Shown here in pieces: positions 1 to 9,211 of a stretch of 64,000 nt of DNA; the stretch's first letter is position 1; every line of letters starts with the position of its first letter. Where the stretch lies: the NCBI GenBank assembly GCA_036245805.1, contig BTRK01000004.1:33651541-33715540 (forward strand), read 5' to 3'. The DNA comes from Pristionchus mayeri. Taxonomy: Eukaryota > Nematoda > Chromadorea > Rhabditida > Neodiplogasteridae. Both the position numbers and the translations under genes were made by a program. The notes under the pieces are model-generated. The model was given only the letters and a program-made list of their open reading frames with translations, was not told where the DNA came from and did not search any database.

Positions 1-131
1 TCACGTACTTCTTATTCTAGCGACTTATGACAGCTCGAACATCTCATTTTCAAACATTTTTCAAAAATTGAAAAATTGTTAAATATGCTCTTGTCTAGCT
101 GTCATAAGTCGCTATAATAAGAAGTACGTGA
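1..131. mobile_element. MITE, 131-bp terminal-inverted-repeat hairpin
   Basis: The first 36 bases (TCACGTACTTCTTATT...) reappear as their reverse complement at the right end, with one or two mismatches. About 60 bp of AT-rich loop lies between. There is no coding capacity. The size and structure are those of a non-autonomous DNA transposon. A target-site duplication cannot be judged because the element starts at the window edge. Confidence 0.85.
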
Positions 132-1149
132 AAAACGATAAACATGAAAAGTGATCAGGTTGAAGAGCTCTACAAAATGAGTATAAAGTCGAGGGTACAC
201 ATGAGAATTTTTTTTAAGTTTATTTTCAGGCCTGATTATCTCAAAACAAGGATATAGCGATGTTTTTCGAAATATCTCTATTCGATTCAGAATTTCAAGC
301 TCTACAAAACTTGCTATTTGACGGGCAGCGCTTTTTTGTTTTAAAATTTAAAATAATTAAAAATTAATATTTCATATTTGAAAAATCAGTTTGCGATTGG
401 ATTCTAGCACCAAAATATAACGCGTTTTTGTTGCCTAAGGTAGAATGTTATTAAACCACACTAATCTCGGACCTACATTTCGCCATTGATTTTCGCCGAA
501 TTTTAAATTCGTAAATTTGCTATCCCGGCATTTCTATGTTTCAAGACCATGACTCATATAGTACCCCATTTGGTGATGAGGACCCATGGGGTTATCCAGA
601 AAAAAATTCTGATCGAAATGGGAGAGGTCGATGTCCGGCCTGTCCTGGAGTCTTACCGAGCCGGTCTCTTAAAGTGCTGTACGTTGCCGATGAATTTTTC
701 GATAGAAGCTCATAAAGTTTTTCAGAAGCCCGTTGCGTGCACTACCTAGTAACAAAACGAGAGAGCTGTGGAATGCAGTATACGATTCGTAATCACGGGT
801 ACTTAGAAAAATCAGTTTTCTCTCAAACAAATCACCTGTTTCGCGGATTAACGAGACTGACAGCTCTTCAGGCAGAGTCTCATGGAAAACACTTTCATAA
901 TGAAATTCTGATGAACTGCACAAGTGCCTCTACTACAACAAATAAAATACCCTTGATTATGATTATTATTATTGCATCCTTAAATCATCATCAAAATGGG
1001 ACGAATTTTCATAATTCGAACATCATTAGTGGCACAATTGCATCAAGAATGAGCTTGTTCACGTTTATTATTACATTCTTAAAGCGGCATCAACATGGAA
1101 CGAATCGGTATATGATTAGATCATTCAATTAAATTTCTCAATGCTTACA
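132..1149. other. non-coding stretch, nothing recognised
   Basis: AT-rich sequence with only short open frames of no recognisable character. It lies downstream of the minus-strand lipocalin-like gene, so it would hold that gene's 3' untranslated region. Confidence 0.5.
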
Positions 1150-1910
1150 TCACATGAAGTGTTTGATAATGTTTTTTGGAAACTGTTCTCCGTTGAATTC
1201 ACTGAAGTAGCAGTGCGAGTAGGAAACAGGCAGTATCAGTCCCTTCTCCTTCACTTCTTGGGTGATGTAGCCACGAGTCTCGAGCGATTGAAGGACTTCC
1301 TTCTGAAAATTGAACAGAGTTGATAGCTTACTATCCTTCTCACAGCGAGATTATTTGTACGTTACCTCGTGATCCTTCTTGAAATTTGCGGGATCTCTGG
1401 CAAGGACAGTGATGGGGAACTTGTTTCTGCCAGACATCACGACGTATTCGTACTGAGAACGCCCGTTCGTCGATACGGGGCCGACCTTCTGGATGTCTGA
1501 AATAAGATGAACTGAGATGAACTGAATGGGTTCAAATAAGGGAAGGCTGTGGTATGGAAGTATCAATCAATTAGAGTAATTAGGTAGGTCACTAGCTACT
1601 CACATTTCGTATTTATTCCCTTCTCAACCAACTTCAGTGGCTGGCCAAGCTCCCACGCCATCAGGGAGGGTCTCGCAACGACATTTCCGATCTCCGATCC
1701 ATTTCGGAACATTTTTGTAGAAGGGAAGACGGCGAGCTTGCTGATTTTGGAACGTTTGTCCTCAACTGAAATAATGCGGGTGTTAACAAATGATGAAAGC
1801 ATTATGAATTGTGAGCGATAAGGTGGTAGATAATAAGTGGCGGATTGAGCAATATTATGAAAATTCACTCACACTTGTAGATGGAGCATTTCTCTTCAGT
1901 CGACGAAGTT
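1150..1910 (-). CDS. lipocalin-like protein, copy A (5' end not resolved)
   Basis: Four minus-strand exons can be read: about 1910-1875 (ends EEKCSIYK, donor GTGAGT), 1766-1609 (contains MFRNGSEIGN), 1496-1367 (contains QYEYVVMSG and FPITVLARDP) and 1306-1150 (ends KHFM then TGA). The Y-E-Y-V-V-M-S-G strand, the 'VLARDP..FKK' segment and the closing 'SLETRGYI...YSHCY' helix/cysteine resemble nematode lipocalin/fatty-acid-binding domain proteins, which carry small hydrophobic ligands, usually outside the cell. Copy B at 2540-3291 has the same exon order, so this is a tandem duplicate. The first exon and any signal peptide were not found. The family call is by residue pattern only. Confidence 0.6.
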
Positions 1911-2051
1911 ACTGCTTCAAGCACATCCCAGACATTTTATCCAAATCTATGTTGGACAATGGTGCGGAGAGCAAAGGTGAGACGAGAAGAAAAAGTGGGA
2001 GGGTGAGACGCATGAGGGGAGAGTGATTAAAGGACTAGCAACTAATGGATT

Positions 2052-2321
2052 ATGACCTGATTGGGAGGCTTAAATGGGGTCCAGAAAGGGGCGGAGTCTG
2101 GAATAGACTGGATTTGATCAAATAAAGCTGTGCCCGAGGGAAGATCTGCTTGGGTGATAGAGAGGCTGCATAATAGGCCAGATAGGGAGTGAGAATACGT
2201 CGTTTCACTATTCATCAGTAGATGCTCCCTCTGGTTGAACTCAGTTAGCATTGAATAGGCAGAATACTTCAACAATGTGAAAATCGCGAAAAAGCCCAAA
2301 AACTTTGTACGCTTTTGTTTC
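2052..2321. repeat. 265-bp inverted repeat, left copy
   Basis: This segment is the reverse complement of 3296-3560 at about 95% identity by eye. The shared open frames (85 and 97 aa, both containing SLSGLLCSLS) are a consequence of the repeat. They lack start context or homology I recognise. It lies just upstream of lipocalin-like copy A; its partner lies upstream of copy B. Confidence 0.85.
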
Positions 2322-2539
2322 TTTCATTAATGAATTGGATAAATCGTCAATGAGATGTGCAACCCTCACTTGCTTGAGCTGCAAGTACGAATGTCGTAAT
2401 AAACTATGTGTTGTACGGCAGAAGTTGTAATGCAGCAAGAAATAAAATTTGCTAGCTCATGTTTATTAACACATTGCAACATCGACACGTGACGCACCAC
2501 TTGGATATATGATTACACCATATTGTATATGTCACAAGC

Positions 2540-3291
2540 TTAACTTCGCATGGACATAAACACGAGAATGTCTTGGGGAAAATATTCTCCATCGAATTCA
2601 GTGTAGTAGCAATGCGAGTAGGTCACAGGCTGGAGGAGTTTCTTCTCTTTAACTTCTTCGGTGATCAACCCACGAGCCTCGAGCCATTGAAGGACTTCCT
2701 TCTGAGAAGTACATGCATGTTAACCAGCCACAAATATCTCTGTATTTCCTATCACAATGAGAGAACGTTAAAATCATATTATGTGCTCTTTACCTCGTGT
2801 GTCTTCTTAAAATTGGAGGGACCTCTGGCAAGAACTGTGACGGGGAAGTTCTTTCTGCCAGACATCACGACGTATTCGTACTGATGAGAACGCCCGTTCA
2901 TTGACACGGGACCGACCTTATATATGTCTGTAATGAGAGGTTGAAACGAACCAAGAGACGAGTGTAGTAAGGTAGCGTCAAGTTCGAATTTAGGAAGATG
3001 CTCACAATTGGCGTCCTTTCCCTTCTCAATCAGTGTCAGTTGCTGACCAATCTCCCAGGACATGAAGGAGCTTTTAAGCGCGACGTTCCCCGTCTCCGAT
3101 CCATTTCGGAACATTTTGTAAGAGCGAAAGACCTCGAACTTGCTAATTTGTTTGCGTCGTTCAGCGACTGAAAAAGGAATAACTTCAAAGTAATTGAAAT
3201 ATATTTAGCATAAACAGTAGAAACTATAAGTATTAGGTAGAATATGACGTTGTTAACTCACAATAGTATATGGTGCATTTCTCCTCAGTCG
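2540..3291 (-). CDS. lipocalin-like protein, copy B (5' end not resolved)
   Basis: Paralogue of the gene at 1150-1910 with the same four exons: about 3291-3263 (EEKCTIYY, donor GTGAGT), 3170-3007 (MFRNGSETGN), 2929-2795 (YEYVVMSGRK, FPVTVLARGP) and 2705-2540 (ends FMSMRS then TAA). Residues differ throughout, for example ITEEVKEK against ITQEVKEK, so this is an older duplication and both frames are kept. The sequence immediately 5' (3296 onward) is the inverted repeat, not gene sequence. Any further 5' exon has therefore been cut off or lies elsewhere. Function beyond hydrophobic-ligand binding is not inferable. Confidence 0.6.
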
Positions 3292-3295
3292 GTGA

Positions 3296-3560
3296 GAAAC
3301 AAAAGCGTAAGTTTTTGGGCTTTTTCGCGATTTTCACATTGTTGAAGTATTTTGCCTATTCAATGCTAACTGAGTTCAGCCAGAGGGAGCATCTACTGAT
3401 GAATAGTGAAACGACGTATTCTCACTCCCTATCTGGCCTATTATGCAGCCTCTCTATCACCCAAGCAGATCTTCCCTCGGGCACAGCTTTATTTGATCAA
3501 ATCCAGTCTATTCCAGACTCCGCCCCTTTCTGGACCCCATTTAAGCCTCCCAATCAGACC
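3296..3560. repeat. 265-bp inverted repeat, right copy
   Basis: Reverse-complement partner of 2052-2321. Its right end coincides with the outer end of the large inverted-repeat arm that starts at 3561, so this repeat sits exactly at a rearrangement breakpoint. Confidence 0.85.
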
Positions 3561-4722
3561 TAGTGATCACTTTCATTGACTCGACTGAGCAGCGATCGAC
3601 GACCCACGTTCCCTTCTCCAACGAGAGATTCACCCCGACGAACTCTCCAATGCCCTTCACTTCGCTCATCAAATCTTTCTTCATGTCTTCGTAGAAAATG
3701 TACTTTGCCTCAACCAATAAATATAATTCAAATAATGCACGTATTTACTAACGTTGGAATGATCCCGAGAAAATTTCCAGTAGTCCAGAACGTGCTCAAA
3801 CCAGCTTCCGCGGCAGAGAAATTCAGAGCAGAAGAGAGAGAAAAACTGATATCTGAAATTATTTAAGATTCCGAACTGCGTTACATTAATACCAGTTTGG
3901 AGTCCAAGCGACTTTGAGATTTGGTGGAAGTGGAAGAAGGACACAGCTTTATCCTTGGGATTGTGAGCCACGTAGAGAAGCTGTAAAATCGTTTTTTCGT
4001 CATAAGGAAAGCCTAATAAATTCGACCATTATTAGCGTAAGATCACCTTGCAATGTCCCTCAAGAACAGTGGCAGGGAGGTGGCGCAGAGGTAGATGCGT
4101 GTACCAGATTCTCCTCTTAGAGGAAAGGGCGTCATTCGGGCACAGATAAGGGTGGTCAGGACGTAACAACTCGCGATTCAGCTCTAGGTAGAAGACTCTT
4201 TCCTCGATTCTGATCGATCTGAGTGAGTCTTCATCGTGAACAATCGATGACACTACCTCTGCGAGCCACGTGGTTCCTGCAAAAAGTAAACAAGGTTAGA
4301 AATACAGATATCAACAAGATAGAGAAAATATTGAAAAACAGTTTTAGTAGCCGTGCGGGTCAAAAAAGAGGAAAAGTATCTTGCCTGATTTCGGGTAGCT
4401 TGCGATCACAATGTCATCTGCCCCCAGTTGCATCTCCTTGACAGCGATGACACTCTCAGGAGTGACGACTGTCCCAGGCAAGATGATCCCATCGAACACT
4501 TGAGCTGCGGGAATACGAGTGAGATACCTTAGCAGTGATGGATTCTGATCAGTCTGGTAAGAAATCATGCAGCATGGAAATAAGAATTTCTTGCCAAGCC
4601 ATCCAATACATTAGTGGAATAGAATCGTATGAGTTTCAGTTTATAAAATAGTGCTGGCATGATAAAAATTGCATAACTCACTTCAATTTCAGATCGCTCG
4701 AGGCAGCTTGCAATTCGACCAT
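3559..4722 (-). CDS. cytosolic sulfotransferase, C-terminally truncated (left-arm copy)
   Basis: Sulfotransferases move a sulfonate from PAPS to a hydroxyl or amino acceptor. Exons on the minus strand are about 4722-4682 (tentative start MVELQ; its splice phase into the next exon does not fit as read), 4556-4385, 4276-4047, 3980-3885, 3845-3753 and 3708-3559. The PAPS 5'-phosphosulfate loop reads YPKSGTTW across an exon junction, and the 3'-phosphate segment reads YVAHNPKDKAVSFFHF. The family elements GSWFEHVLDYW and YEDMKKDL follow. The frame stops being recognisable after ESMKVIT, exactly at the arm boundary, so the final G-x-x-G-D-W-K region is missing. The intron splitting the PAPS loop uses a GC donor. 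Near-identical copy at 24545-25709. Confidence 0.85.
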
Positions 4723-5251
4723 CTGTTATTGATTCCTAGAAATTATTTGCAAAAGTTGTTTACATAGGAATATGGCATGATAAAGAGGTTGAGACCGTTG
4801 TTGGCCCTTTCAGGGCAAAATTTTATACCCGAAAGTCGTATTTATACCTGAAAGTCGCGTAGTCATAGGCTCATAGGATAAATACTTTAAATCCTGTAAA
4901 CGAGTTTTTGTTGACCCTTGTTTCGGCAGAATGATGCAAATGTGTCGTGTTCGTCGTATTTTACCTATACATTAACTGTTCGATGATACAATAAAGGTAA
5001 TTTACGTATTACACATTTTATACCTCATCAAATAAATTACCGAAACATTTCCGGAATGTTGAACTTTCGGAGACCTTTACTTACGATCACTGTTGTTATT
5101 GTGACTCATCTTGAACGCCCCCTCCCTATTTTTGTTTTCTTGCAAGACGGATGAAAATAGCTCAACCCGACTTACGTCTTGGTGACTAGTACACTCTTTC
5201 GCACAACATGATCGATTTGTATTTGATGAAAGCAAATGAGCAGGCAATGGT
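4723..5251. other. intergenic, no gene seen
   Basis: AT-rich spacer between the sulfotransferase start and the unrecognised gene. A doubled motif (TATACC[C/T]GAAAGTCG) occurs near 4826-4856. It is mirrored in the right arm at about 24016-24544. Confidence 0.5.
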
Positions 5252-6074
5252 TCAGTTATGAGATGCACGCTTCAAGTTCAGATAGAACAGCTTCAGTTCT
5301 GTTGTTGCATCGGGGAACCAAATTGGTTGTACATTCGACCGCACGTATTCATTTCTGAAATAAATTTTAATCCCGGGTATTGAAGGGTTTCTAAAGATTT
5401 GCGGAAGGTTTCTAAAGACCTCGCACAATTCAGGAGAGGAACTGTTGAGTTTCAGACTCAAATCCGGGAGGGGGATATGTTTCAGAAATGTATCAAGTTT
5501 CTGAGCATGCTCTTGGGTGGAGGCGGGGATTGTGGACGGCACCTCGCACAATTCAGGAGAGGAACTGTTGAGTTTCAGACTCAAATCCGGGAGGGGGATA
5601 TGTTTCAGAAATGTATCAAGTTTCTGAGCATGCTCTTGGGTGGAGGCGGGGATTGTGGACGGCACCTCGCACAATTCAGGAGAGGAACTGATGAGTTTCA
5701 GACTCAAATCCGGGAGGGGGATATTTTTCAGAAATGTATCAAGTTTCTGAGTATGCTTTAACGCAATAATTTCATCCGGCGAAACGTGCACGCGCACTGC
5801 GTAGAACGAGGTATCAACTAGTGACAGCAGCTCAAATAACACTATAACTAAGTTCTGAAATGGCTTTGTATTACGTTCTCCCGAAAAAATGCACGAAATT
5901 ATGGGACACTAATATAATAGGGAATTTTGCATTTTTAAGAAATACAAACACCGAATGATACCTTGCCGCTATCCTTGTGAACAACCTTGACGCTGTGAGG
6001 GTACTTGAGCGACTTAGATACTGTGGAGTCGATGAAATATCGAGCAATCTTTGCAGTGATTCCGAATGCCTGAA
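5252..6074 (-). CDS. unrecognised protein, left-arm copy carrying a coding minisatellite
   Basis: Two exons are supported: about 6074-5962 (contains KYPHSVKVVHKDSGK, donor GTATCA) and 5850-5252 (contains FELLSLVDTSFYAVRV and ends KRASHN then TGA). Both splice sites leave phase 0, matching the right-arm copy at 23531-24015. The left copy differs by an in-frame insertion of about 2.8 tandem 41-residue units beginning after EIIALK. I do not recognise the domain; there are no membrane segments and no cysteine pattern. Further 5' coding sequence is likely because the first exon shown opens at an acceptor-like CAATAG. Confidence 0.5.
5418..5762. repeat. coding minisatellite, 123-bp unit x 2.8
   Basis: ACCTCGCACAATTCAG starts at 5418, 5541 and 5664, giving an exact 123-bp period (41 codons). 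All three units stay open on the minus strand within the host exon. The third (5') unit is partial and carries more substitutions. The corresponding site in the right arm (near 23853) has no repeat. Confidence 0.95.
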
Positions 6075-6175
6075 CACTATTGATTTTATGTGTGGAAGTG
6101 AAGGAATTATCTATAAACTCACAAGCATATCGCAAAATCTGATAAATTACTTTCACGAACGTGCGGTTCCATGGT

Positions 6176-7573
6176 AAAGTATGTCTTGAGAAATTATCTA
6201 TCCTTTGTCACGAACCTCGGAGGGCTCGAAATCATACTTTGCTGTTAGATTAATTTTCATCGGCACCGCTCAAAAATTCCTTGTTTGACTTGGACTATTT
6301 GAGAGAAAAAAGTGCGAAAAAGTCACATTTTCACAGCTCAGTCGACGAGCTGAAGTCGAGAGCATAATCTCATTCGGGTTTCTCAATTTACTTCTTTGGA
6401 AATTTTCAAGGATTGTGTACACATGGAAATGTGGAAGGAGGAACATGGCGTCTTGTTGGACTCGATTGCATAATCTCACGCGTCAATCCGATCGACAATG
6501 TGCTAGAAAACGAAAACGAGCGAAAATATCAACTATGATTTATCGAAATGAGTAGCCAACTCGGTAAGTATAGTATTGAGCTTATTCAACTTGTTGCCCT
6601 AGTCTCTTCTCTCCCCTCTTCTTAGCCGACTCTCCTCCCTCTTTTTTGTCTCTCCTTTCTTGTGAGCCTCGGAGTTCTTGGTTATGGGATTCGTCGGCAT
6701 TGGTACGGCTGAAAAGTCCAAGTTTTTAAACATATTTTATTTTTAAAACTTTTTTGTAAACTGTTTTTAAATTTAATTATTATAGTAAAGGTTGGAAAGA
6801 CAAGACTTCGCAAGCTATGGATCTTCATTGTGCGTGCAATCTCGTCGGTGTGATCTGCGAGATGAGTCGCAGAGTGAAGAACACTTTCGAAATATTCAGA
6901 AGATCAGGAACAGCCCACGTTTGCGAATCGATACGACGCAACCGAGTCGTCCAGCTGTGGTCGAGAGCATGATCTCAAATGTTAATATTTATTACAAGAG
7001 TAGGCAGAAAACTGAGACATGATTTGAAGGAGGAACAAGGCATTGCAAGTTACCAAGAATGACCAAACAGCAGAAGGAATATGAACAGGGCCTAGCGATT
7101 GTTTGTGATATTTATACCCAATTTGGGGAAGTCGATTGTTTCATTGCTCTCAATCGCTGTTTTACTGCACTCAGTTAACGTGCTATAGTAGATATCAGTT
7201 GCCTATGTACCATTTCCGATCCATCCGCGGTTACACCAAAACCTATGCGTGTACTTGTGGGATCACCTCATCTCTCATTCGACTCTAGCAATGGAGTTAG
7301 TCCTCAATTTGCACGTAATCTTAAATAAAGCTAGTTTACCGATCACAACTCGAAACGCCCCCCCCCCACACCCTTTACGTTCTTCCCCACCATGAAGTCA
7401 GCAATTCTTAGCGAGGAATAGTAATCTTTGAAGGATGGGAAAAGTGTAAATGATAAATTATGATACAATAATGAGAATCTTTTTGCACTAGTCAAGTATA
7501 ATCCTTCAAGACTTATTTTTGATGCATTTATTAAGTGAGCGAAAGATGATGCACAGCAATATCAACAAGTACA
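6176..7573. other. gene-poor stretch with repeat remnants
   Basis: No convincing gene. 6270-6540 and 6790-7020 contain diverged pieces of a dispersed family with alternating GAGAG/TCTC blocks flanked by 'gactTCGCAAG'-like ends, also seen near 26571, 34988, 46790 and 62480. Open frames here (69 and 76 aa) lie within those pieces. A C-run occurs at 7360-7369. Everything is mirrored at about 22040-23430. Confidence 0.5.
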
Positions 7574-7798
7574 ATGCGACTATGTAAAATGCCGATGTCA
7601 TCACTTCGCGCAATGGTTGCGGGATTTGATCATGTCTTGCGGATTGGCTTATCCATTGTAGGCAGTGTAGTGGTAGGAATAGTAGGAGACAGGATTTATG
7701 AGGGAGTTTTTGACTCAGTGAACATAATTGTAGATACGCTTGGCACTAGGCCAAAAATCGAAATCCACCTAAATGTGCATACATGCAGTACTCGGTGA
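7574..7798 (+). other. 74-codon open frame, uncertain
   Basis: ATG-initiated frame with a hydrophobic stretch (IGLSIVGSVVVGIVGD), kept open in both arms (mirror 22033-21809). The arms are too similar for conservation to mean anything. No splice or family evidence. Listed as a weak candidate only. Confidence 0.2.
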
Positions 7799-7839
7799 GT
7801 GTAGCTCATGCGTGGCCTATTTAGTGTTCTAGATCCCTC

Positions 7840-8075
7840 GCTGAGGAATGAGATGCACTTTAGTTAGAGACCGCAAGCTCCGCCCACCGAGGGGATAGGG
7901 AACCCCTCAAAACATGGATCGAGGGACTACGCCTCGAATTCTGAACCAAATTGGGTGATCTAAACTGATTTCTGTAGCCATTTGGTTGCTTAACAAATGG
8001 CCTCTAGAGCAGCTTGTTCGGACAACTCTAATTATGTCAGCATACGCTAATTAAGTACGTGGATAGGGGTTTAAC
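7840..8075. repeat. dispersed repeat fragment (CAAGCTCCGCCCAC family)
   Basis: Contains GCAAGCTCCGCCCAC at 7871 and GTCAGCATACG near 8038. The same two motifs recur at 45467 and 45637 inside another inverted-repeat structure, so they mark a repeat family present at least three times in this window (including the mirrored arm copy at 21530-21770). Confidence 0.5.
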
Positions 8076-8099
8076 AGTGTTCTAGTGTACTTGCACAGC

Positions 8100-8760
8100 C
8101 GCTCCACTCGCAGTATGTAATGCACATATCTTTACCGTCGAAGGCAAGCTGAATATGCAAAATAACATAACCACTGTCCCTGATCCTGAAGAATCCTAAC
8201 ATAGTTGTGGTATCACTGGTTCTCTAACCATCCCATTTATATCAGAGGTTGGGCTGCATTTTGCTCAATGGTCAATTTCCCTCTCCTTTCTGTCATTCCT
8301 GACGTCAAGATCAATAAGGAGTAATACATGAAAAACATCCTCGAAGACTCTCTTCCACCCTGAGCATACCACCTGACATAATGCAACAACTGTTTAAGGT
8401 ACCGTTCTCTGCGGGGCTTAACCTGAAGCTCATCTAGGCCATGCTGCTTGCTGTAGTTGTGAAGGTAGGTCAGCCGGGACTTGAGAAAATGATAAACGGA
8501 TGCGTTCGAGATATCGAAAATCTTGACCATCTGCGTGCAGTTTCGAAGCACCCTTTTGCGGATGCGCTCTCGTTTCCTGGTGGTGGAAAAGATGACCGGT
8601 TTCTCACTGTCCAGACAGTTCTACTCAGTATCAAGCTTTTGCTACATGTAAACGATATGGGATGCAATCGTCTTGTGAAAACCGAGCCGATAAGCGATGA
8701 CACATCGTTCGTATACAGCTTGAGAAAGAAGGTTGGAGAGTACTAGACATCGTCATTAAG
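8100..8760 (-). pseudogene. Tc1/mariner-type transposase remnant, rearranged (left arm)
   Basis: On the minus strand, 8600-8340 reads as the N-terminal helix-turn-helix part of a mariner-like transposase (FDISNASVYHFLKSRL, then RRERYLKQLLHYVR). The expected next segment, reading IFTVEGKLNMQNN, lies at 8128-8170 on the opposite (plus) strand, so the element has been internally inverted. No catalytic triad remains. A related remnant with both parts in one orientation lies at 59990-60480. Mirrored copy at about 20847-21507. Confidence 0.65.
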
Positions 8761-9206
8761 AGACCGGATCGGTAAGAATCGACCATCATGGCCACCCCCC
8801 GGACCTGTTTCCTTAGCAATGAGATTCAGGCGTCCATGCGTTGTGCATGTGTACCCCTTGACCCCATGTACCACAAATGGCCACTGTATTTCTGATTCCT
8901 CCTCTGCACAGGGAGTAAATTGGTCAGAAATGTTGAAAATCGAAATTTCATAAATTCTCAACCCGAAAAGGTGGAGTCAAAATCTCTTCGGTATTGTACT
9001 AGACATCGCCAATAACCAAAAAATCACCATCCAAATCGAATCTCACTCGATTGTTATGGTTGTTTCACGTTCGAAATTTCCACTTTTTCCAGCATAAAGT
9101 TGATATATTGAGAGACCCCCAGGTCTTACCATGCTTAAAATGTAGCCCATTGAATTCCACATCGAATATTGCTTAGCCGATTTCAGTTTCGTTTGTCCGT
9201 CATGAC
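8761..9206. other. transposon-flank sequence, no gene
   Basis: Holds repeated 'TACTAGACATCG' motifs (8748, 8999). A related 'TAATAGACATCG' occurs near 60459 in the other mariner remnant, so these are probably part of that element family. A 72-codon minus-strand frame here has no other support. Confidence 0.4.
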
Positions 9207-9211
9207 CTCCC

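Noticed and set aside
2042..2299. 85-residue frame SLSGLLCSLS duplicated at 3270-3563
   Set aside because: Identical because of an inverted repeat on opposite strands; no other gene-like support.
5399..5761. Plus-strand 120-residue frame with LGGGGDCGRH repeats
   Set aside because: It is the antisense of the coding minisatellite; the minus-strand frame continues into the splice-supported exon and is matched by the right arm.
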